The position numbers and the translations under genes are program-made. The notes beneath the pieces were generated by a model, which saw only the letters and a list, made by a program, of their open reading frames with translations, was not told where the DNA came from and ran no database searches. A DNA stretch of 64,000 nt, taken from positions 400,772 to 464,771 of the forward strand of contig NZ_JAGYIM010000024.1 in assembly GCF_018402695.1 (NCBI RefSeq), in the 5' to 3' direction. Below, in pieces: positions 53,925 to 62,052 of this stretch; within the stretch, counting starts at the first letter, position 1; every line of letters starts with the position of its first letter. This DNA is from Arsukibacterium sp. Its GTDB lineage: Bacteria > Pseudomonadota > Gammaproteobacteria > Enterobacterales > Alteromonadaceae.

Positions 53925-55695
53925 AAGCCGCGCTGCAGCCAAGACCGGTGAGCAGCCACCGTCGGACCTGACTCAGCAGGAAAAGAAACCTATTTCAGCC
54001 AGCCGGGCCATTGCCACTTGGGATGGTAAGAGTGCAAAGCGGGAAAATTCGCTAAGCGAAGACGAAGCAGCCTTGCTGTGCCGAAAAAAATTGGTCGCTG
54101 CACGAGAAAATACAGTGAATGCGCGGGAAAGCGCTTCCGAGGCACGTGAAAATACGATGTTGGTGCGCGAAGACGCTGCCCAGACCCGGGAAGAAGCAAC
54201 CAGTTCACGCGAAGATATTGCCGCCAAGCGTGAGGACGCGCTGCAATTGACACAGCTGGAGTTGCAGCTGAAGTCGTCTGAGCATAACGCCATGCTGCAG
54301 GAAGCGAACACCCGTTTGGTGTTAGCCACGCTGGCCGCACAAGGGCAAACAGCACAAATCGAAAAGGTCAGAGTTGAACTGGAGCATCTGGCTCATCATG
54401 ACATGCTGACCAACTTGCCCAATCGCGTCTTGCTAAGAGACCGCCTGAGCCAGGCCATTGAAGCGGCACATCGGCAAGGTCGGCAGCTCGGCGTTATGTT
54501 TATGGATATTGACCGTTTTAAAAACATCAACGACACCTTGGGACATGCTGTTGGCGATCAATTGCTGCAGTCGGTAGCAAGGCGGCTCTTGACCAGTATT
54601 CGTGTCTCGGACACCGTCAGCCGGCACGGGGGGGATGAATTCGTGTTGCTGCTGCCCTTCATTGAAGGTCCGGATGGTGCCAAGCTGTCGGCCAACAAGA
54701 TCCTGACCGCGTTGGCACAATCCTATGACGTGGGCGGGCATAATCTTCATATCACTTTTAGTATTGGCATCGCCATTTATCCCGCTGACGGCGAGGATGC
54801 GGAAGCCTTGCTCAAACATGCGGACATTGCCATGTTTTACGCCAAGGAAAGCGGGCGTAACAATTACAGATTTTTTGTGCAGGAAATGATTGAGCGGGCA
54901 GTGGAGCGGCAATCTATCGAGGCCAGCCTGCACCTAGCCTTAAAACGAAACGAATTTGTGTTGCACTACCAGCCTAAAATAGACCTGCACAGTGGCGCTA
55001 TTGTCGGCGTGGAAGCGCTCATTCGCTGGCAGCACCCGCAGCGTGGCTTGCTGCTGCCCGGCCATTTCGTGGCCATTGCAGAAGACTGTGGCCTCATCTT
55101 GCCAATTGGTCGCTGGGTGCTGCGCGAAGCCTGTCGGCAAGCGGGTGCCTGGCAGAAATCAGGGCTGCCTACCATTACGGTGGCGGTTAACACCTCCGCA
55201 CTTGAATTTCGCTCGGAAGCATTTCTGGAAAATGTCCGCGCAACGCTTAAAAACACCGGTTTGGACCCGCACTTGCTGGAAATAGAACTGACCGAAAGCA
55301 TTCTTATGCGGGATGTGGATTCGACCAATGCCGTGCTGCATTCGCTGTCGGACATGGGTATCAGGCTGTCTATTGATGACTTTGGCACCGGCTATTCAAG
55401 TTTGAACTATCTGCGGCGGTTTCCAATTCATACCCTGAAGATTGACAAATGTTTTGTCAACCAGCTTAATGCCAACCCGGACGATGCCACCATTGTGCAG
55501 GCGGTCATCAGCATGGGCAAAAGCTTGCATCAACGGGTGATAGCGGAAGGTGTGGAAACACAAGAGCAATATGCGTTCCTGCTAGCTGAGAATTGCGACG
55601 AAGGACAAGGGTATTACTTCGGTTTTCCAATGGCGCCGCAGTCGATGGCGGCGTTACTTGAAGCCGGTGGCTCACTGATCCCGGCGTCAGATTAG
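53911..55695 (+). CDS. GGDEF-EAL c-di-GMP enzyme with N-terminal RE-heptad coiled coil
   Basis: The 594-aa cytosolic protein starts with about 60 polar residues. Seven exact seven-residue repeats follow in which Arg-Glu recurs at 65, 72, 79, 86, 93, 100 and 107, probably a coiled coil. The GGDEF domain is intact (RHGGDEF, 240-244), as is the EAL domain (EALIR, Glu368; DDFGTGYSSLNYL; LKIDKCFV; AEGVETQEQ). It may therefore both make and degrade c-di-GMP. There is no sensor domain; control likely comes through the coiled coil and the coupled KaiC-like ATPase, whose gene it overlaps by 14 bp. Confidence 0.92.
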   Translation: MTKNKSRAAAKTGEQPPSDLTQQEKKPISASRAIATWDGKSAKRENSLSEDEAALLCRKKLVAARENTVNARESASEARENTMLVREDAAQTREEATSSREDIAAKREDALQLTQLELQLKSSEHNAMLQEANTRLVLATLAAQGQTAQIEKVRVELEHLAHHDMLTNLPNRVLLRDRLSQAIEAAHRQGRQLGVMFMDIDRFKNINDTLGHAVGDQLLQSVARRLLTSIRVSDTVSRHGGDEFVLLLPFIEGPDGAKLSANKILTALAQSYDVGGHNLHITFSIGIAIYPADGEDAEALLKHADIAMFYAKESGRNNYRFFVQEMIERAVERQSIEASLHLALKRNEFVLHYQPKIDLHSGAIVGVEALIRWQHPQRGLLLPGHFVAIAEDCGLILPIGRWVLREACRQAGAWQKSGLPTITVAVNTSALEFRSEAFLENVRATLKNTGLDPHLLEIELTESILMRDVDSTNAVLHSLSDMGIRLSIDDFGTGYSSLNYLRRFPIHTLKIDKCFVNQLNANPDDATIVQAVISMGKSLHQRVIAEGVETQEQYAFLLAENCDEGQGYYFGFPMAPQSMAALLEAGGSLIPASD

Positions 55696-55746
55696 GTTTT
55701 AGTAGCAATAAGTAAGGTTTGCTTAAGTCATTTTGCAGCCATTTGC

Positions 55747-56379
55747 CTAGTCGGTTTTGTCTTTAAACTCGCATAGGTCCTCAATAATACAACTGCCACA
55801 TTTAGGTTTGCGCGCCACGCAGGTGTAACGGCCGTGCAGGATAAGCCAGTGGTGGACATCCAGTTTAAACTCGTTGGGTACTACTTTAAGCAGTTTGTGT
55901 TCGACTTCGTCAACGTTTTTGCCCACCGCCAGTTTAGTGCGGTTCGATACCCGGAAAATATGGGTATCGACGGCGATAGTTGGCCAGCCAAAGGCGGTAT
56001 TCAGTACCACATTGGCGGTTTTGCGGCCGACGCCGGGCAGGGCCTCCAGGGCTTCGCGGTTTTCCGGCACTTCGCCAGCGTGTTGCTCCACCAGAATACG
56101 GCAGGTTTTAATTATATTTTCGGCCTTGGTGTTAAACAGGCCGATGGTTTTCACATAGTGTTTAACACCATCAACGCCTAAATCCAGCATGGCCTGTGGC
56201 GTACGGGCTACCGGAAACAAATGTTTGGTGGCTTTATTGACGCCGACATCGGTAGCCTGCGCTGAAAGCAACACAGCGATTAGTAACTCAAATGGTGAGC
56301 TGTATTCCAGCTCGGTCGTGGGCTTGGGATTGGCTGCGCGCAGGCGGCTGAGTATTTCAATGCGTTTTAGTTTATTCAC
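55747..56379 (-). CDS. nth: Endonuclease III (DNA glycosylase/AP lyase)
   Basis: The 210-aa enzyme has the helix-hairpin-helix LPGVGRKTANVVLN with the catalytic Lys, the catalytic Asp in TIAVDTHIFRV, and the C-terminal 4Fe-4S motif C-x6-C-x2-C-x5-C (CVARKPKCGSCIIEDLC). It removes oxidised pyrimidines and cuts the resulting abasic site. The start is GTG at 56379 (VNKLKRIEIL), which aligns with E. coli MNKAKRLEIL and gives the standard length; an upstream TTG at 56406 is less likely. It lies 13 bp downstream of rsxE, in the usual rsx-nth order. Two relics of its 3' end lie further left. Confidence 0.96.
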   Translation of the reverse strand: MNKLKRIEILSRLRAANPKPTTELEYSSPFELLIAVLLSAQATDVGVNKATKHLFPVARTPQAMLDLGVDGVKHYVKTIGLFNTKAENIIKTCRILVEQHAGEVPENREALEALPGVGRKTANVVLNTAFGWPTIAVDTHIFRVSNRTKLAVGKNVDEVEHKLLKVVPNEFKLDVHHWLILHGRYTCVARKPKCGSCIIEDLCEFKDKTD

Positions 56380-56392
56380 GTTACCAGACCTT

Positions 56393-57097
56393 TTACTGCG
56401 TTGCACCTGTGACCCGGGCGCGGGTAATACCTACCGCTTGATCCTGACGCTGCTGTAACTTCGCATCGATCAGATTTTTCAAAGCGATTAACAGCCCCAT
56501 GCCGATAAAGGCACCCGGTGGTAACATTGCCAGTAAGAATTGGGTATCCAGCGCAAATATCTCAATACGAAGCGAGGCTGCCCAGTCGCCCAGTAACAAG
56601 TCTGCACCATCGAACAGGGTGCCCTGACCTAAAATTTCCCGCATGGCACCCAGTGCTACCAACACCAGCATAAAACCCAGACCCATCATCAGCGCATCTA
56701 TCGCTGAAGGCAATACCGCATTTTTAGAGGCAAACGCTTCGGCGCGGCCAATAATGGCGCAGTTAGTCACAATTAACGGGATAAAAATGCCAAGCGATTG
56801 ATACAGGCCGAAGGTATAGGCATTCATCAGCAACTGAACCACGGTAACAAAGCTGGCGATAATCAGCACGAACACCGGAATTCGGATTTCTGATGGCACG
56901 ACCGTTCTGACCAATGACACCACAACATTTGAGCCTAGCAGTACCAGCAGGGTTGCCATCCCCAGGCCCAGGGCATTGGTTACCGTGCCAGTTACGGCCA
57001 GTAACGGACACAAACCCAGCAACTGCACCAGGCCCGGATTATTGCGCCACAAGCCTTGTACTGTAAGCTCCCGAATGTTGGTGGTATTGTCGCTCAT
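56393..57097 (-). CDS. rsxE: Rnf/Rsx electron-transport complex subunit E
   Basis: The 234-aa integral-membrane protein has six helices and the RnfE/RnfA family core: [50 protein letters not shown] and [22 protein letters not shown]. The two conserved Cys of GLCPLL and TNCAIIG lie in membrane segments where an iron-sulfur cluster is shared with RnfA. ATG at 57097 has GGAG about 8 bases upstream; the frame extends further to a TTG with no support. It overlaps rsxG by 4 bp. Confidence 0.95.
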   Translation of the reverse strand: MSDNTTNIRELTVQGLWRNNPGLVQLLGLCPLLAVTGTVTNALGLGMATLLVLLGSNVVVSLVRTVVPSEIRIPVFVLIIASFVTVVQLLMNAYTFGLYQSLGIFIPLIVTNCAIIGRAEAFASKNAVLPSAIDALMMGLGFMLVLVALGAMREILGQGTLFDGADLLLGDWAASLRIEIFALDTQFLLAMLPPGAFIGMGLLIALKNLIDAKLQQRQDQAVGITRARVTGATQ

Positions 57098-57726
57098 TGG
57101 CTGGCTCCACAATTTGCTGGCCGGCTAGCCAGTTCCGGTTGTTGTAGTATCAGCAAGCCCGCGTTATAGACCGCAGCAACGACTGCCCGCGGTGTAATGG
57201 TGGCGCCGGTAAACTGATCGAACTGACCGCCGTCTTTTCTTACGGCCCAGCTTGCCTGATTATCCGTGCTTATTTGCTCGCCCTGAAAACTGTCAATCCA
57301 GGCGGAGCGGCGCCGCTCAATTTTATCACCAAGACCCGGGGTCTCCTGATGGTTCAGGACCCGGCTGCCCAGTACAGTGCCGTCCGGTGTAACGGCGACC
57401 ATCAGATCAATATTGCTGCTATAGCCATCGGGTGCCGTGGTTTCAACGACAAAGGCACTGATTGCAGTTCCGTCACGTAAGCGGTAAATCGCTTGCGGAG
57501 TTGGGCGGCCGAGCAATGCCTCATTACTCACCAGAATGCAGTCGGCCAGCAAGCTCTCACTTGCGCTATTTTGGGGCAAAACATCATTCAGAATAGCTAA
57601 TTTGTTCGCCAATTGCTGCTCGGCAATTTTCGGGTGGGTTAGTTGATTTATCAGGCCAAGGATCGCTACACACACCAAAGCCACGGCCGCAAGCAACAAC
57701 GCATTTTTTGATATCGGCAATATCAT
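57094..57726 (-). CDS. rsxG: Rnf/Rsx complex subunit G (FMN-binding)
   Basis: The 210-aa protein has one N-terminal membrane helix (residues 8-26) and a periplasmic FMN-binding domain. The covalent FMN site is TGATIT with Thr176 as acceptor, and [18 protein letters not shown]-type sequence ([16 protein letters not shown]) precedes it as in other RnfG proteins. It carries electrons on the periplasmic side of the Rnf complex. It overlaps rsxD by 4 bp and rsxE by 4 bp. Confidence 0.95.
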   Translation of the reverse strand: MILPISKNALLLAAVALVCVAILGLINQLTHPKIAEQQLANKLAILNDVLPQNSASESLLADCILVSNEALLGRPTPQAIYRLRDGTAISAFVVETTAPDGYSSNIDLMVAVTPDGTVLGSRVLNHQETPGLGDKIERRRSAWIDSFQGEQISTDNQASWAVRKDGGQFDQFTGATITPRAVVAAVYNAGLLILQQPELASRPANCGASQ

Positions 57727-58790
57727 TTACCTGCTCCTTTTGCTTTGTGGCCGTAAGTGCGTGGGCGGGTGTAATAATCAATTAACGGAACGGCCATATT
57801 GGCTAATAAGATAGCAAAGGCTACACCATCAGGATAACCGCCATATTTTCGAATAATAAAAATCATTAAACCTATCAATGCACCATACAATAAACGACCA
57901 TTATTGGTGGTTGAAGCGGACACCGGATCAGTGGCAATAAAAAACGCTGCCAGCATGGTTGCACCGGAGAATAGCTGAAACAGCGGGCTGGGGTTGCTGT
58001 CGGCGGCTGCCAGCCAGCTTAGCAGACTTATCAGAAATAAACTGCCCAACACTGCGGCCGGAATTCGCCAGCCAATAACCCGGAGTTTAACCAGCATTAA
58101 ACCGCCGGCAAGATAAGCCAGGTTTACCCACAGCCAACCGGCACCGGCGATACCATAGAACACCGGTTGCTGCATGCTTTCAGTTAGGGTAAGACCGGCT
58201 GCGAGGTCAGTGCGCAACGTGTCCAGAGGCGTTGCCATAGATACCCCATCAATACCACTTTGTAACTGAGTGATACTGAAACCACTGCAACTGTACTGCG
58301 TGAAAACCGCACAGACTGCATCAAGTACACTCAATGACTCAGGTTGCAGACTAACACTGGGCAGCCACTGAGTCATTTGCAACGGAAAAGCGATAAGCAA
58401 CATAACATAGGCTGCCATTGCCGGGTTGAACAGGTTATTACCCAGGCCACCGTAGAGCTGCTTAACAATGACTATGGCAAAGAAAGTCCCAATAACAATT
58501 AACCACCAGGGGGCGTAGGGCGGTATAGCAATGGCAAGTAGCACCGCAGTAAGCATTGCGCTGTGATCTTTAAGGCGCGGCAAAACCGGCTTGGCCCGCA
58601 ACTGCATAACCAGCGCTTCAGCCAGCCAGGCTGTGCTGATTGCCAGGACTAACTGAATTAGCACGCCATAGCCAAACAGTAGCGCCTGGACGATGATACC
58701 CGGGATACAGGCAACCACTACCAGCAGCATAATCTCAGCAGTACTGCGGCTTATTCTGTTGTGTGGCGAGCTGGCAATTTTAAAACTCAT
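57723..58790 (-). CDS. rsxD: Rnf/Rsx complex subunit D (FMN-binding, membrane)
   Basis: The 355-aa polytopic protein has about nine to ten helices. The covalent FMN attachment motif is MATPLDTLR with Thr187, the same residue number as in E. coli RsxD. LYGGLGNNLFNPAMAAYVMLL and IRKYGGYPDGVAFAILLANMAVPLIDYYTRPRTYGH are strongly conserved in the family. It forms the ion-translocating core with RsxG, A and E. It overlaps both neighbours by 4 bp. Confidence 0.96.
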   Translation of the reverse strand: MSFKIASSPHNRISRSTAEIMLLVVVACIPGIIVQALLFGYGVLIQLVLAISTAWLAEALVMQLRAKPVLPRLKDHSAMLTAVLLAIAIPPYAPWWLIVIGTFFAIVIVKQLYGGLGNNLFNPAMAAYVMLLIAFPLQMTQWLPSVSLQPESLSVLDAVCAVFTQYSCSGFSITQLQSGIDGVSMATPLDTLRTDLAAGLTLTESMQQPVFYGIAGAGWLWVNLAYLAGGLMLVKLRVIGWRIPAAVLGSLFLISLLSWLAAADSNPSPLFQLFSGATMLAAFFIATDPVSASTTNNGRLLYGALIGLMIFIIRKYGGYPDGVAFAILLANMAVPLIDYYTRPRTYGHKAKGAGK

Positions 58791-60739
58791 GATTTCTCGC
58801 TGTCTGCTTGTTTTTTAGCTTTAGCCCGGGCGATAGCGGCGGCAATAGCCGCTTTGCGTGGGTCAGTGGCGGCCTGTGGTGACGACTGCTCAATGGCTTC
58901 CGGTTGTTTGGTTTGTTCCGCTTCAACAATCGTTTCCTGCTGCTCTGCCTGAGCCTGGGCTGCCTTTTTGGCTTTTGCTCTGGCAATGGCGGCTGCAACT
59001 GCCGCGCTTTTTGCATTTGCTGGCTCAACCGTTGCTGACTCATTAACAGTCGGTTCGCTGCTGACAGCCTGCTCTTGTTTTGCTGTCTCTGAAACTGAGT
59101 CCGGTTGCTGGTTGGCGGCTGCCTTGGCCGCCTGATACTCACGAGCTTGTTGTTTTTTCGCTTCACGCTCAGCCAGCACCTGTTCACGGTTAGTTGCCGG
59201 GGCGGGTTGCTCAGCTTTTTTTGCTTTAATCCTGGCCAGTGCGTCTGCAACAGCATTACTGTTACTGCCGGTTTTCTGGGCCTGCTCACGTGCCTGAGCC
59301 AATTGCTGATTGCGTGCCATCCGCTGCTGTTTTTCCCGCTCCAACCTGGCATTACGTGCTTCGAAGCGGGCTTTGGCTTGTTCGGCTTTTACTGCCTCAC
59401 GTTGTTGCTCACGGATTTCAGCTTTAGCGACCCGGTAATATTGCACCAGCGGAATTTCGCTTGGACAAACATAAGCACAGGCACCGCATTCAATACAATC
59501 AAACAGATTATATTCATCCAGCTTGGCCGGATCTTTGGCTTTGCTGTACCACAGCAACTGCTGGGGCAACAGGCTGGCCGGGCAGGCATCAGCACAGGCG
59601 CTGCAACGAATACAGTCAAGTTCATTGCCCGGCTGCGGCAGTTCGTACTGACTGGGGGCAAGGATGCAATTGGTGGTTTTTATTATTGGCACAGTCAAAT
59701 CGGGCAGGGTAAAGCCCATCATCGGTCCGCCCATAATGACTTTACCAGCGGTTTGCTGCTGATAGCCACAAAATGTCAGGAGATCGCTAACCGGCGTGCC
59801 AATTAACGCCAAAACATTCTGCGGTTGACTAAGCGTTTCACCCGTTACCGTAACAATACGCGACAGCAGTGGTTGATCGTCCAGTACGGCCTGAGCAACG
59901 GCAAAGGCGGTACCGACATTCAGCATAACAATGCCAATATCAATGGGCCGGCGCCCAGCAGGAACCTCTTTATTGGTTAACAACTGAATCAGCTGTTTTT
60001 CGCCGCCTGACGGATATTTGGTTGGAACATCGCGTACATAATAATGTTCGCGTTGACTACAGGCAGCTTTTAATGCTGCGCTGGCGATCGGTTTATCATC
60101 TTCAATGCCAATTAAAACAGCTTTTGGGTTCAATAACTTGCAAAGAATATCAATACCTTTGACGATGGTTATCGCGCCTTCCTGAATCAGGGCATCGTCG
60201 GCAGTGATATAGGGTTCGCACTCAACAGCATTGATAATCAGATAATCAACAGGTTGGGTTAAACCCGCTTTCAGGTGAGCTGGAAAACCCGCGCCCCCCA
60301 TGCCGGCAATACCACTTTCCTGGATCCGCTCCAGTAAACTGAGCTTGTCGCTGGTGGCAAGGTTAAGCGGATAGCGGCTGCGCCATTCATCAAGACCGTC
60401 AGGCACTAACGTTATGGTAATTTCCGGTAATGCTGACGGGTGGGCACTGGTGTGTTCAGCAATAGCCATGACGGTGCCTGAAGTAGGGGCATGCACAGGT
60501 ACCGCCATTGAGTTATCAGCACTGGTGAGCGGCTGACCTTTTAAAACCCGCTGACCCTTACTCACCAGAACATGGCCCGCAACACCGATATGCTGGCGCA
60601 GCGGAATATATAACCGGTCAGGTAATGGCAATACGCCTATCGGTTTTTGCGCAGTCTGAGCTTTGCGGGTAGGCGGGTGAACCCCACCGTGAAAGTCCCA
60701 TAACTTTCCTGCCTGAATTTGCTGAAATAAACTCGGCAC
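58787..60739 (-). CDS. rsxC: Rnf/Rsx complex subunit C (NADH-binding, two 4Fe-4S clusters)
   Basis: The 650-aa peripheral protein has the NADH/FMN-binding half (GIAGMGGAGFPAHLK, INAVECEPYITADD, YPSGGEKQLI) and two ferredoxin motifs, CIRCSACADACP and CIECGACAYVCP, at about residues 375-425. The last ~210 residues form an Ala/Lys/Gln/Glu-rich low-complexity tail with AIARAKAKK units repeated three times. Such tails are common and variable in RsxC. It is expected to accept electrons from NADH. It overlaps rsxD by 4 bp and lies 3 bp from rsxB. Confidence 0.95.
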   Translation of the reverse strand: MPSLFQQIQAGKLWDFHGGVHPPTRKAQTAQKPIGVLPLPDRLYIPLRQHIGVAGHVLVSKGQRVLKGQPLTSADNSMAVPVHAPTSGTVMAIAEHTSAHPSALPEITITLVPDGLDEWRSRYPLNLATSDKLSLLERIQESGIAGMGGAGFPAHLKAGLTQPVDYLIINAVECEPYITADDALIQEGAITIVKGIDILCKLLNPKAVLIGIEDDKPIASAALKAACSQREHYYVRDVPTKYPSGGEKQLIQLLTNKEVPAGRRPIDIGIVMLNVGTAFAVAQAVLDDQPLLSRIVTVTGETLSQPQNVLALIGTPVSDLLTFCGYQQQTAGKVIMGGPMMGFTLPDLTVPIIKTTNCILAPSQYELPQPGNELDCIRCSACADACPASLLPQQLLWYSKAKDPAKLDEYNLFDCIECGACAYVCPSEIPLVQYYRVAKAEIREQQREAVKAEQAKARFEARNARLEREKQQRMARNQQLAQAREQAQKTGSNSNAVADALARIKAKKAEQPAPATNREQVLAEREAKKQQAREYQAAKAAANQQPDSVSETAKQEQAVSSEPTVNESATVEPANAKSAAVAAAIARAKAKKAAQAQAEQQETIVEAEQTKQPEAIEQSSPQAATDPRKAAIAAAIARAKAKKQADSEKS

Positions 60740-60742
60740 CTG

Positions 60743-61294
60743 TTACTCCACCTGAGTTATCGGAATTGCCTTTAAGTCCCACTTCCAACGCTCCGGCGTC
60801 GGGGTGACAGGCAACATGTCAATACAGTCAACCGGGCAGGGCTCAACACACAAATCACAACCCGTGCATTCATCGACGATAACGGTATGCATCAATTTTG
60901 ACGCGCCGACTATCGCATCTACCGGACAGGCCTGAATGCATTTGGTACAGCCGATGCACTCATCTTCTCTGATGTAGGCTACCCGCTTGATTGCCACCGT
61001 CTGTGCTGCATTTAATGGTTTGGCTTCCACCCCCATTAAATCAGCCAGTTTGCGAATAGTACTATCGCCACCCGGCGGGCATTTGTTAATGTCATCGCCA
61101 TTGGCTATTGCTTCGGCATAGGGCCGGCATCCCGGGTAGCCGCACTGGCCACATTGGGTTTGTGGCAAGATATCATCTATCTGCTCAACCAGCGGGTCGC
61201 TCTGTACTTTAAACCGAACGGCAGCAAAGCCCAGTAAGCCGCCAAAAACCAGCGCCAGGCCACCCAGGATGAGCAATGCAGTTAATAAACTCAT
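60743..61294 (-). CDS. rsxB: Rnf/Rsx complex subunit B (iron-sulfur protein)
   Basis: The 183-aa protein has an N-terminal membrane helix, a four-Cys motif for one 4Fe-4S cluster ([19 protein letters not shown] and NKCPPGG) and two ferredoxin motifs ([18 protein letters not shown] and [18 protein letters not shown]). It passes electrons inside the Rnf complex. Its ATG overlaps the rsxA stop by 1 bp. Confidence 0.96.
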   Translation of the reverse strand: MSLLTALLILGGLALVFGGLLGFAAVRFKVQSDPLVEQIDDILPQTQCGQCGYPGCRPYAEAIANGDDINKCPPGGDSTIRKLADLMGVEAKPLNAAQTVAIKRVAYIREDECIGCTKCIQACPVDAIVGASKLMHTVIVDECTGCDLCVEPCPVDCIDMLPVTPTPERWKWDLKAIPITQVE

Positions 61295-61875
61295 CAGACT
61301 TTCACCAAACCGGTAAATCCCATAAACGCCAGCGACATCAGGCCGGCGGTGATCATGGCAATAGCCGCCCCCCTGAACGGTACCGGCACATCAGCCGCAG
61401 CCAGTCGTTCGCGCATAGCGGCAAATAATATCAGCACCAGCGAAAAGCCAACTGCAGCGCCAAAGCCATAAATCACCGAGTTTATAAAATTATGCCGTTC
61501 ATTCACGTTTAATAATGCTACGCCCAGCACAGCACAATTGGTTGTGATCAGAGGCAAAAATATACCTAACAACCGATACAGGGTAGGGCTGGTTTTATGT
61601 ACCACCATTTCGGTGAACTGAACTACTACTGCAATAACCAGAATAAAGCTGAGGGTGCGTAAATACAGCAGTTCAAACGGCGCTAACAAAAACGTATCGA
61701 CCAGATAACTGCATATCGAGGCGAGGGTCAGGACAAAGGTGGTTGCCAACGCCATACCAATAGCCGTCTCCAGTTTCGACGATACACCCATAAAAGGGCA
61801 TAACCCCAGAAACTTAACCAACACAAAGTTGTTAACTAACACTGTACTGATTAGTAAAAGCAGGAATTCAGTCAT
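61294..61875 (-). CDS. rsxA: Rnf/Rsx complex subunit A
   Basis: The 193-aa membrane protein has six helices and the RnfA core: [47 protein letters not shown] and [16 protein letters not shown]. With RsxE it houses a membrane iron-sulfur cluster through the paired Cys. The ATG at 61875 gives MTEFLLLLI, aligning with E. coli RsxA and its 193-aa length; a GTG at 61905 keeps the frame open but adds ten atypical residues. No clear Shine-Dalgarno is visible. It heads the rsxABCDGE-nth operon. Confidence 0.96.
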   Translation of the reverse strand: MTEFLLLLISTVLVNNFVLVKFLGLCPFMGVSSKLETAIGMALATTFVLTLASICSYLVDTFLLAPFELLYLRTLSFILVIAVVVQFTEMVVHKTSPTLYRLLGIFLPLITTNCAVLGVALLNVNERHNFINSVIYGFGAAVGFSLVLILFAAMRERLAAADVPVPFRGAAIAMITAGLMSLAFMGFTGLVKV

Positions 61876-61999
61876 AGTTGGGCTTAGGTAGTTGCGCTCA
61901 GACACTTAACAGGCGGGTATTATGCAATGATGTCTAAGTGGTTACAACCAAACAAACTGTAGGGTTATTACGCCAGCCCCTTACAGTGTCAGGTTTTCA

Positions 62000-62038
62000 T
62001 GGCAGTTAACCGGGCCGGTATAACCAGGTTAACTGCCA
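62000..62038. repeat. Perfect 11-bp inverted repeat between mshH-like gene and rsx operon
   Basis: TGGCAGTTAAC and GTTAACTGCCA are exact complements around a 17-base loop, 14 bp past the stop of the downstream-to-right gene. There is no T-run on either strand, so it is not a classic terminator; it may be an mRNA 3'-end hairpin or an operator for rsxA. Confidence 0.5.
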
Positions 62039-62052
62039 CTAACTAGCCGTAG

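Noticed and set aside
59105-59806. 233-codon plus-strand open frame
   Set aside because: It lies wholly inside rsxC on the opposite strand and arises from the Ala/Lys-rich low-complexity coding region.
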